From Selaginella moellendorffii (lineage: Eukaryota > Streptophyta > Lycopodiopsida > Selaginellales > Selaginellaceae): DNA of 64,000 bases. The position numbers and the translations under genes are program-made. Where the stretch lies: NCBI RefSeq assembly GCF_000143415.4, contig NW_003314369.1:1-64000 (forward strand). Direction: 5' to 3'. Positions 43,020 through 52,144 of the stretch are shown in pieces. Every line of letters begins with the position of its first letter. Positions within the stretch are counted from its first letter, which is position 1. The notes beneath the pieces were generated by a model. That model searched no databases. It was not told the DNA's origin and saw nothing but the letters and a program-made list of their open reading frames with translations.

Positions 43020-44480
43020 GATACCATACCGGAGGAGCTACCGGCAGGGTTGCCCCCCGCACGACCGATAGAACATAAGATTGAGCTGGTTGAGGGTGCT
43101 GAGGCAGTGGTTCATCCCCCCTATCGTTTGAACGAAAAAGAACTCGCGGAGCTCAAGCGCCAGCTAGAGGAGTTGGTAGACAAAGGGTATGTTAAGTTGA
43201 GCAAGTCGCCGTATGGGGCGCCGGTGTTATTTGTGAAAAAGAAAGATGGATCTATGCGCATGTGCATAGACTACCGGTTGCTCAACAAGTATACAAAGAA
43301 GAACAAGTACCCTTTGCCAAGGATTGAGGACCTGTTCAATAGGTTGGGAAAGGCAAAATACTTCTTGAGGATTGACCTAAGGTTAGGATACTACCAGATC
43401 AGAGTAGCAGAGGAAGATGTTGAGAAGACAACCTGTTAAACGAGGTATGGGAGCTTTGAGTTTCTGGTGATGCCCTTCGGGCTATGCAATGCGCCGGCAA
43501 CATTTTCGGCCTTGATGAACCACATCTCTGTACCCTATCTGGATCACTTTGTGGTCGTCTATATTGACAACATCCTGATCTATAGCAAAACGCTAAAGGA
43601 GCATGCCGAACACTTGAGAAAGGTGTTTGAGAAACTAAGAGAACACCAGTTGTATGCTAAAGAAAGCAAATGTGACTTTGCTCAACAAAAGATAAAGTTT
43701 CTCGGGCATGTGGTGGGCAAGGACGGGCTCAAGGTTGACCTTGAGAAGGTCCAAGCGATCCAGGATTGGGAGCGACTATCGAATGTACACGAGTTAAGGG
43801 CATTCTTGGGGGTATGCAACTACTACCGAAAGTTTATCAGACACTATTTGAGAGTAGCCCTGTCCTTAACGGACCAAACAGGAAAAGGGAAGATGGTATG
43901 GACAGCAGAATGCGAGGCGGCATTTGTCCACCTCAAATGGAAGTTAAGGAAGGCTCCCGTGTTGGCATTACCAGACTTCGGACTCTGAGGTAGAAACGGA
44001 TGCTTCAGACTTTGCGTTGGGGGCGCAATTTTGAAGCAAGACAACCATCCAGTAGCGTTCTTCTCAAAGAAGTTGGACAAGGCTCAACAGAAGTGGCCTG
44101 CCCACGAGAAGGAATTGTTTGCGGTGGTCAAGGCGCTCAAGGAGTAGCGACACTACCTTGGGAGACACTTCAAGGTTTACACGGACAATGTGGCAACGAA
44201 ACACTTCTTGTCACAGCCCAATTTGAGAGGGAAATAGGGCCAGTGGGCCAATGCTTTGGCCGAGTTCGATTGCAAGATTTTGTACAAGCCTGAAAAGAGC
44301 AACATCATGGCAAATGCGCTAAGTCGAAAAGTGAGCTTGAAGTTAGTGATATCCAGCACAACAGCAACCTTTTGGGATGATGTGCAGACAGCATATGAGA
44401 ACGATGGTCTAGCACAAGAAGTGTTGCTGCAGAATCTAGAGGCACGGGAAGCCCACAAAAGAGGTGAGCTGCCAACATAA
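43020..44480 (+). pseudogene. B2 reverse transcriptase and RNase H
   Basis: RT from [12 protein letters not shown]. The fingers ([22 protein letters not shown]) are intact where B is frameshifted. The palm has MPFGLCNAPATF and an active site changed to YIDN (expected YIDD). After the thumb, a small indel near 43985 breaks RNase H (ETDASDFALG region), and NIMANALSRK shows D-to-N in the usual MADALSR. Stops at 43017, 44145 and 44478 are shared with B, while those at 43437 and 44236 are private. Confidence 0.85.
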
Positions 44481-45069
44481 GAGAAAATGGGCTATGCAAA
44501 ACGCAACGGACTCATCTATTACAAGCAAACAAAGGTGTATGTTCCAGAAGGGGAACTAAGGAAGGTAGCCTTAGAAGAGTGTCATGACGGACCTCTTGCA
44601 GGACACGGTGGAGTGCCCAAGACGATGAGCTTACTCAAAAGGAAGTACCACTGGCCAAATATGGCTAAGGACGTCCAAGACTATATAAAGACATGCCCAA
44701 CATGTCAGCAAGTCAAAGCCGTGACTAAGGTTAGTGGGGGCTTGTTACAAAGCATCCAAATTCTAGATCGTCTGTGGAAATGTCTTACGATGGACTTCAT
44801 CATGGGACTCCCCCCAAGCGAGGGGTTCGATGCGATGTTCATGGTGGTGGACCTATTTTCGAAGATGGCACATTTCATACCCACCACAATGGAAGTGGAT
44901 GCGGAAGGTGTGGCGAAACTGTTCTTTGAACAAGTGGTTTGAGTGCGGGGAAGGCCAGAAGAGATTATCTCAGATCAAGATAAGATCTTCACCAGTAGGT
45001 TCTAGAGAACTCTCCTGGAACAGTATCGCACCAAGTTGAAATTCAGCACAGCCTACCACCCACAGACAG

Positions 45070-45116
45070 GTATTGGGTATTAAGTCAAGTTTGATGGCAC
45101 TAACACTTCTTGACAG
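45070..45116 (+). other. Candidate 47-nt spliceosomal intron in B2 integrase
   Basis: Donor CAG-GTATTG, branch-like CACTAAC 19 nt before the end, acceptor TTGACAG. It interrupts the conserved HPQT motif of integrase, and removing it brings the conserved downstream block back in frame. The sequence contains in-frame stops if read through. Size matches host introns. The homologous segment is in B. Confidence 0.7.
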
Positions 45117-45534
45117 ACAGACAAATGGAAAGGGTGAATAGGCAGCTGAAGGATTATTTGCGATGTTATGTCTCAGGAGACTAGACCGATTGGGTAAGTC
45201 ATTTGGGACTTGCGAAAATGTGTTATAACAACTCACCACATTCGAGCATCGGGGTGAGTCCATGGGAAGTCATCAATACGCGAGCTATTGAAAGTCTTGT
45301 GAAACTCAGTGTAGCCAAGTATCATGGAGAGTTACCCGTAGTGGAGGCATTCACGGTGGAAAGACTCAACATTTGGAATCTAGTGAGGGATTCCTTGGAA
45401 CGGGCTCAACAAATGCAAACCAAGTACGCAAACCAGAAGTGTCTGGATGTAGAGTTCTAAGCTGGGGAGAAGGTGTGGCTAAATACCAAGAACCTCAGGC
45501 TACCAAATGGGATCAGTCGGAAGTTGACCCAAAG

Positions 45535-45586
45535 GTAAAAATGCATGTATTCCTGTAAATGAATTGATCTTGAGTACCTTAAGCAG
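45535..45586 (+). other. Candidate 52-nt spliceosomal intron in B2 integrase
   Basis: Donor AAAG-GTAAAA, acceptor TTAAGCAG-G, in-frame TAA inside. Its removal joins the ISRKLTQ segment to FAGPYEIEA with correct phase, giving a normal GPY/F region. The homologous segment is in B with a damaged acceptor. Confidence 0.65.
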
Positions 45587-46103
45587 GTTCGCGGGGCCTT
45601 ACGAGATTGAGGCATGAATTGGTAAAGTGGCTTACCATCTCCAACTTCCTCAAGAGATGGGGAAAATGCACCCAGTGTTCCACGTGAACTTACTCAAGCC
45701 GTACTTTGAGGATTTTCTTCGCAAGGACCAAGTAAGACCTTTACCTAAGGTTATCCAAGGGGAAGAGGAATACGAAGTCGAGTCCATCCTCAATGCGTGC
45801 AAGAGCAAGTGACAAGGATGCGAGGTGGGAGAGTTCTATGTGAAGTGGAAAGGATTTCCATACTGCGAAGCAACATGGGAACTGGAGGAGAACCTAGCGA
45901 ACGCGTGAGGTTTAGTGGAGGAATTTCTACAAGGCAGAACTCTATGTACTTATGCAAAGTTCAATTAAAGTATCAATTTGTAAAGTTGAGCAATGGCATA
46001 TGTTAGGACCTGAAAGCGTGCCGAAGGTAAGCTATTTAGCATGGATTAGCTAGCTCGACCAAGCGTAGGGAACTACGCCCGACTCCCCGCGAGGATGTCG
46101 AAT

Positions 46104-46180
46104 CCGTAGACATATTCTACGGAGGTTGGGTTTGAGTCCCAACCCCCTAGTAAAGCAAGGCTGGGTTCAAGTCCCAACCC
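46104..46180 (+). repeat. Hairpin cluster with T-arm-like sequences, 3' end of B2
   Basis: CCGTAGA...TCTACGG hairpin (46104-46122) followed by two tRNA T-arm-like hairpins: GGTTGGGTTTGAGTCCCAACC (46124-46144) and CTGGGTTCAAGTCCCAA (from 46161). Element B has the equivalent, with the T-arm form GGGTTCGAGTCCC, inverted at about 13795-13870. The stretch is non-coding and lies between the chromodomain and the LTR. Confidence 0.65.
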
Positions 46181-46377
46181 CATACTATGGCGTGGTGAGG
46201 TGAGGAGTATAGGGACACCTATATTCCGTTGTCATGGGCTCTTGGCCGGGGAGGCTAACTTAGGCACACTGCTAAGTGGGGGGATGCCCCCGGAGACATG
46301 GTCAACAAGTCGTAAGATAAAAAAAAAAAGAGAGACGTTCAATGTGGGCATCGGACTTCTTCTATGGGTGGTGGAGT

Positions 46378-47535
46378 TGTAAGGAACCAACTCTCCAAGG
46401 TGTCATAGGTTAAAGGATCCCCGAAAGCATGACCAAAATGACAAAGAGTTCATTGGATGGGACTGAGTCGAAAATCGAGTCCAAGACCGACTCTGAGATC
46501 GAGTTCGAGATAGAGTCCGGGATCGAGTTCGAGGCCAAATCAAAGACCAAATCAAAGACCGAGTTCGAGACCGAGTTCGAGACAAAGTCTGAGATCCAAA
46601 TTGGGTCCGAGACTTAGTTCGAGGTCGAGTCCGAAGTTGGGTCCGAGATCGGGTCCGAGATCGAGTCCAAGATCGAGTCCGAGACCGAGTCCAAAGTCAG
46701 GTTCGAGATCAAGTCCGAGATCGAGTCCGAGATTGATTCTGAGTACTAATACGGGTCAAGGGGTGAAAGCCCAAAGCATGCGTCTCCCAGGGGGGGGGCT
46801 GCTGCAGGGGGTTCCAAAAGTATAGTAGGGATAGTGAGGTTCAGGAATCAGTCTTGAAGGAACTCTCCAGTGGTGCTTCCAAACTGACTTGAGGTTGAGA
46901 CTAGGGCTGAGGGTCCTTGGGTGGGAGTGAGCAGGAACTTGGGTGGTGCCAGAGGGGCCACCCCAGAAAGTGCTCAAGAACAGCTCCCACTCCTAAAAGG
47001 GAAACCGACTGTGGTGCTCCCAGCTCATGTGGAGTGGTGCCCCACTTGAGTACCTTGCGGCTCATTGGCCCTCGCCCTTCCTAGGGGCTTGGGCCTTCCT
47101 TCGGGATGGAAGTGGGGGGGTAGAGGTACTCATATCGGGCTGTTAGGCCATGGTGTTTCACCCCAACATCCTGAAGCAAGTGTTGCACCCAAGACTTGAG
47201 ATTTAGAAGGTCCCATGATCAAGTCTTGTGGTACCAAGGGGTGTTAAGAACCTGGAGGCTTGGTATGATTGGCTACTTGTGCCTGCGGGGAGTGTAGCCG
47301 AACCTTAAGTCCAGTCCAACCCGGGGAGGGGGATTGGGAGAGATTTAGGAATCTGTGGATGGATGGTTAACGCTCTATTGCTTGTGCAATGAGTAGTTGA
47401 AACCAAGTAGGACCAAGTAGGAGTTGATACCATAGGTGGGAACCTTGGTGAGGGAACTTAGCAAAAGCCAAGGCAGTGTTGGACGGATAGACGAGGTAAG
47501 CTGGCAAGTTGGAAAGGAAAAATTTGTGGCTTACA
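46378..47535 (+). repeat. 3' LTR of B2 (1158 bp)
   Basis: Starts TGTAAGGAACC and ends GTGGCTTACA. It aligns along its length with both LTRs of B, including the hexamer tract (46460-46740) and a shortened poly(G). Confidence 0.9.
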
Positions 47536-48462
47536 CCAGGATTTGCATGCAAAACAATGTCAAATGGTGTGTACACAATTTTAATATACCAATGGCTTAC
47601 CGTGAGGAGGTGAGTACCACATCAATTAGCATAGTATGAAGATTAGGCTTAAACCCAAGTCAAACGTAAAACAAAGAGCAATACACCCCTGCAAAAGCCA
47701 ATTTAATATCTTTGATGGTTAGCTATACAATCCAACCACTATCCCTATTAGACACTTGAACCTTCTCCTTTACATCCAAAAATATTAAGACTCAAATACC
47801 CTTTAGTTGTCACTAACAAAGAGTTAGCCACCTTTGTTGCTCCGAGTACCAATTGACTTACAAAGGAATGATACACCCTTGTCTATAGGGATATAGGGAA
47901 AGAGCTAGAGGCCTAACTCCCCTGAGTAGAAATCAATTTCATCGAGAAGATTTAGACAATTATTATAAGTTAGTAGAAGAAATTGTTTATATGACCATAC
48001 CCCTTTTAAAAAATGAGTCAATGAGAGAGTGGTAAGAACTTGTGATCAGTCGATAATAGTTATCCTTATAATTATGAATTAAACCCATTCACCGAAGTGT
48101 CAAAGTCAACCTGCCAACACTGACCCAAAACTAATGAACGAAAGAAACAAAACTTGTGAATTTAAAGAAATGTATTACTTTATTGATTTGCAAGATTTAT
48201 TACAAAGGTTACAAAAACTACTGTTTATTATAATTTTCATACTCCGTGATAAGCTCACGGGCATGTGTAAGATTCCTAAGAGGCTCCCAAGTTAATTCAC
48301 AAGTTAAGTAACCTTTTCACCTAACAAAATATTCCTTCACACAAACCCATCTCCAAATAGAGAATCTAATATATTCTCAGGTGCACCATCCACAACATTT
48401 GGTGGTAGATGAATCTCTCCTTGCCGTACAATATCCATAGTGTACGGTGCCATAATGTACAG
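47536..48462. other. Unassigned AT-rich spacer
   Basis: No recognisable coding or repeat feature apart from a small TACGGTGCCATAATGTACAG near-repeat close to 48440. Confidence 0.4.
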
Positions 48463-48720
48463 TGTATGATTTGGAGGGACTGATCATCATGGAAATGCAA
48501 GGGGAGAAGTGGCATGTTGTGTCATGCTATGACAAGCTTGGCGATGTGAAAGTGTACGAGAACTTGATATGCACCGATGGGAGCAACAGCATATGGCTGG
48601 TCGACTTGGACCACTCATGCATCATGCACTTTAGAGTGGTTTCCAAGTGCTGGTTGGAGGTGGAGACACCTCCAGACACTTTTCATGGACACAAGGAACT
48701 CGCATGATTCTCCTATTAAG
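48463..48720 (+). pseudogene. F-box gene copy 3, C-terminal fragment
   Basis: Matches the last 80 or so codons of the intact F-box gene (DLEGLIIMEMQGEKW, then NLICTDGSNSIWLVD, then FHGHKELA) and ends in TGA at about 48705 where the intact gene reads TGG. The following 170 bp match its 3' flank (30001-30170). The N-terminal three-quarters are missing. Confidence 0.85.
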
Positions 48721-50651
48721 TAAGTAAGAAGTTGTTTTTCTTTCTCCCTGTTTTTTGTATGAGGTTTTGCTGAAAGCGTTGAGCATACCTGGCTCTTATG
48801 CGGGTATACAAGTTGAGTGAAATTCTGCCGACCGTCTCCTCTTTGCTGACAAAGTTTTGTGTATGACCACCACGTTTTGCTCCAGCTTGGTTTGATTGTT
48901 TGGATCAAGCTATACTATTATATGATTTACTTTTTAAAAATTGATTCAGTCCACTAAGATAGATCAAGGAGGTCCTAAGAAAAGTATTATCAAAAACTGA
49001 AGGTACTCATTTTCTTTAAGAAGTAGATGTAAAATAAACAAAGGTTACTTTTTACTTTACTTTTATTGCTGTTTAATATATTTACTAATTTCTTGAACAC
49101 ATGTATGTTTAGAAAGTCAAAAACATACTCATGTTAAAAGTTTGATGAGTATTTTATTTTTACTTGCATCTATTAATAATAGGCTAATATTAATTAAAAT
49201 AAGCAATAATTTCCCTTGGCAACGGATTGATGCCCTGCATTTTTTCCGAAGGCATACAAGGACTGGGATATTCCTTTGCAGATGCCTCTGCACCGAGTTT
49301 TTCTAGGAGCAGCTTGGCGAAAATCCAACTTTTCCATTGAAAGACCTAATTAAACTAGGAGGCAGGAAACAAAAAAAAGGTGCCTGGAAACATTCTAATA
49401 TCGATCAAGTCAACTTGGATTCTCAGTGTGTTGAAGGATGGTGGAGGTGAAGTCTGTGTTGGGATCTTTGCAATGGCACACCATTGATGGAAACGTTGGA
49501 GTTTGGATCCTCAATGCAAAAATCCTGGAGAAGATGCACAAAAAGAGTGCGCTGTTGGTATATGAAATTGCAAAAACTCAAGACAAAATACTTGGTATGA
49601 ATCTGTGACCTCTGCTCGACAGTATTTATTTGCAGTGCTCAATAGTGTCGAGAGACAATTTTTTTACATATACAAATCATTTTCCAAAAAGTTGTTTGAG
49701 AAGGTTTAAACGAGTTTATTAAGTTTGTGATAACACTCAACCCTTAGATTGCTGGTTCGATTCCGGCAGATTAAATATTAATTTGATAAATCAGCTAGAA
49801 GCAAACCCAGAAGAGCCTTGTCTCTAACCCATAAAAGCTTATAAAATTCAAAGAGCAAACAGCAAGCCAGATCTAGGATAGTAACCTTTTCTCTTATGTT
49901 CATTAGCGTCTCTTTGTGTTTCTACTTTAGTCAGACTTCCTATCAAATTATATTATTATATTTGTCATCAACACGTTCCTCATTCTTTTATTCAAGTATC
50001 TTCGCACCTCCTCACAATCGTGCTGTGGGCCAAGCAGGGAATGAGGAGGACTTTTTATGCTTAGAAGATCAGCCAGTGACGAGAGCCTTGAAATCCAAGA
50101 GGTGGCCCAAGTCTGGCCCCACCTTATAAGGATGAAAGCTCATTGATCCAGTAGCTTGGACAAAACAATCTTTGTAACACTTGCATGCACACATTTTGAG
50201 AAGATCTGAGGCATTAACAATTAACACAACACACTTCTAAGTACAAAAATAATTCAAGGCTTGAGCCTTTTAATCCACAGCCCTTGGGATCACCTTGAAT
50301 GGAAGTGAATTGAGTCATTGCTGTGCTAAGTTAATTCTTCCAAGCGGAGTTTTTCCGTGGCTGGATCTCTGTCAACTTTTCAAAGTGTGCACTGTTTACC
50401 GTGGAGATTTGCGGTTGATAGAGGTTTCCTTTATTGTTGAAATTTCAGTTCTAGAAACGTTTTAAAAAGTCTGATTTATAAGTCTCCGAATTTTCCATGC
50501 TACCTTTCACGGCTCCTCTTCTTTTGAGCTCGTTCACTCAAGATCCACTACTTCACGCCAACGGGTGACATGACATATCGTTGTCTCTGCATAATGTATA
50601 CATGACCATGAGAAACAATTAAAAATTATAGCTCTCGATGCCATTTCTGCG
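48721..50651. other. F-box 3' flank and unassigned spacer
   Basis: 48721-48895 and 49060-49215 match flanks of the other F-box copies. 49208 is the uninterrupted counterpart of the element F insertion site. From 49215 to 50650 no gene is recognised; a short plus ORF at 49896-50129 has no known motif. Confidence 0.5.
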
Positions 50652-50659
50652 AATAAATA
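50652..50659 (+). promoter_or_regulatory. TATA-like box of the germin-like gene
   Basis: AATAAATA 83 bases before the ATG at 50735. The spacing is as in many plant genes. Confidence 0.5.
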
Positions 50660-50734
50660 CCAGCGAGCAGAGGCCACAGATTCATACCAAGTAGTTTCGT
50701 CTTGAGTTTTCACAATTTCAAGTGTTCTATACCA

Positions 50735-51388
50735 ATGGCTCTCATCAAAATTGTCACGGTGTCATTCTTTCTGTGCTTAACTATTATTGGAGTGTTGGGC
50801 GATGAGGATCCTCTCCAGGATTTCTGCGTCGAAGATCCAAACTCCAATGTGTTCATCAACGGAGTTCCTTGCAAAGATCCCACCACAGTCACTGCCGATG
50901 ACTTCACCTCCACAATCCTTCGTCAGGCTCCAGTCATAAACAACACACTGCGAATCCAAGCCGACTTGATCGATATCAGACTGTTTCCAGGCCTCAACAC
51001 GCAGGGACTCTCCATTGCTCGCCTTGCATTCGGTCCATTTGGCGTGAATCCTCCGCACAACCATCCCCGAGCGTCCGAGGTCATCTGGCTCCTCCAAGGA
51101 CGCCTCTATGTTGGATTTGTGTCAACTTCCAACCGGTTGTTTGCAAAGGTTTTATATCCCGGTGATCTGTTCATCTTTCCCAGGGGACTAGTTCACTTCC
51201 AGCGAAACCTGGATAAGTCGGACACGGTTGCGGTGGCTGCGCTTGGAAGTCAAAACCCAGGACGAACAGACATTGCTAGAGCATTGTTCCAGACCACTCC
51301 AGACATCATGAACGAAGTTCTGGAGGCAACTTTGCAGGTTGACGAAAATGAGATTGATGAGTTACGACGTGGAGTGAGTCGGACTTGA
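50735..51388 (+). CDS. Germin-like protein (cupin), secreted
   Basis: 217 residues, the usual germin length. Residues 1-22 are a signal peptide (MALIKIVTVSFFLCLTIIGVLG). Cys31 and Cys46 are placed for the conserved disulfide. Germin box 1 reads NPPHNHPRASEV, giving metal ligands His108, His110 and Glu115. Box 2 reads GDLFIFPRGLVHFQ with His154. These four residues bind manganese in germins; members show oxalate oxidase or superoxide dismutase activity in the cell wall, but activity cannot be predicted here. Single exon. The ATG at 50735 is chosen because it begins the signal peptide; the frame is open a little further upstream without another ATG. A second, disrupted germin gene follows at 51.65-55.4 kb, so there was a tandem pair. 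Confidence 0.9.
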   Translation: MALIKIVTVSFFLCLTIIGVLGDEDPLQDFCVEDPNSNVFINGVPCKDPTTVTADDFTSTILRQAPVINNTLRIQADLIDIRLFPGLNTQGLSIARLAFGPFGVNPPHNHPRASEVIWLLQGRLYVGFVSTSNRLFAKVLYPGDLFIFPRGLVHFQRNLDKSDTVAVAALGSQNPGRTDIARALFQTTPDIMNEVLEATLQVDENEIDELRRGVSRT

Positions 51389-51654
51389 TTCTGGACAAAA
51401 GGTCCAAGTACAAAATGCTTGCAAAAATCTCAATAAAGCTCTTAGTTCAAAGGGGAACGCCAGGCAGATTGAACTATAGTTTTTCAGGCCTTTCCAAGAT
51501 TTTTGTGCCGCTTCTTACAAGCATGGATGGAGCATTCCAGTAGAGAAATTTCTGGAGTCTTGCGCCATTCCAGATTTTAGTCGAGCAATCAATATTTTGA
51601 TAGAGCAATGTGATCCTGGAATTAGGGTTTTGGCCTAATCCACCAACACTCTCA
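51389..51654. other. Spacer between germin genes
   Basis: 3' flank of the germin gene. Contains an AATAAAGC polyadenylation-like word at about 51431. Nothing else is recognised. Confidence 0.4.
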
Positions 51655-51713
51655 CATCAGGGTCCAGTTGATCGACATCACAAGGTTCCCAGGCCTCAAC
51701 ACACAAGGGTCCA

Positions 51714-51829
51714 TTGGGAGTCGATCAGCTGACGTGGCATGTCCACGTGAGTTTGAGTCATGTAAAAAGAGTCGGAACACAATGAACGAGCTCATGAGTG
51801 TTATGTCCATCCCTTTTCACATCACAACA
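51714..51829 (+). repeat. 5' LTR of the copia element (116 bp)
   Basis: Ends CACATCACAACA before the PBS. Its first bases are diverged (TTGGGAG compared with TGTCGAG in the 3' LTR), and a stretch of about 15 bp present in the 3' LTR is missing. Confidence 0.8.
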
Positions 51830-51895
51830 TGGTATCGGATTTCGGGGACGATCCTGGTTGGTTGATTTGACGTTGCTGTCACGGCCGCTTCAACC

Positions 51896-51936
51896 CCACC
51901 ACCGCCGCTGCTGCCGCCGCCGCCGCCGCCACCAGT
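51896..51936 (+). repeat. (CCG)n microsatellite
   Basis: Imperfect CCG/CCA triplet run in the leader/gag region of the copia element. Confidence 0.8.
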
Positions 51937-52144
51937 CTTCTCTCACGATCTTCTAAATCGATATTTTACATAGTAACCCTGCCCTATTATATTGGCGGCG
52001 ATGGAAGCTCTGTGGCACGAATTTCTTCACATGGGCGACAAGAATCAGGCTGATCCTCTCTGTGAAACGAGCGTGGAACATCGTTGATGGGACTTCGCAC
52101 GATCTTCGTGGCCCAAGCAGTAAATTCTTCCATGTTGCTGAATC

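Larger units (their letters stand above)
44487..45968 (+). pseudogene. B2 integrase with chromodomain
   Basis: The zinc finger (CHDGPLAGHGGVPK, then TCPTCQQVK), catalytic core (LTMDFIMGLPP, EEIISDQDK, AYHPQT), a 47-nt candidate intron, YNNSPHSSIG, the GPY block split by a 52-nt candidate intron (FAGPYEIEA after it), HPVFHVNLLKPYF, and a chromodomain at about 45765-45940 (EYEVESILNACKS, then WKGFPYCEATWELEENL). Chromodomains of this type guide integration to heterochromatin marks. At least five in-frame stops are present. Element B carries the same modules inverted. Confidence 0.85.
41399..47535 (+). mobile_element. Chromovirus copy B2, 5'-truncated, with 3' LTR
   Basis: Collinear with element B from its gag (10157) to its 3' LTR, without the mini-LTR, inversion or LINE insertion, and therefore the reference arrangement for the family. 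5' LTR, PBS and gag start are missing. Many stops occur, mostly explained by C-to-T or G-to-A change relative to B: TAG at 41641 where B has TGG, TGA near 44939 where B has CGA. It cannot encode an active element. Confidence 0.9.

Noticed and set aside
49735-49775. Possible tRNA or SINE B box (GGTTCGATTCC)
   Set aside because: A good T-arm word is present, but no A box, acceptor stem or anticodon arm could be folded around it.
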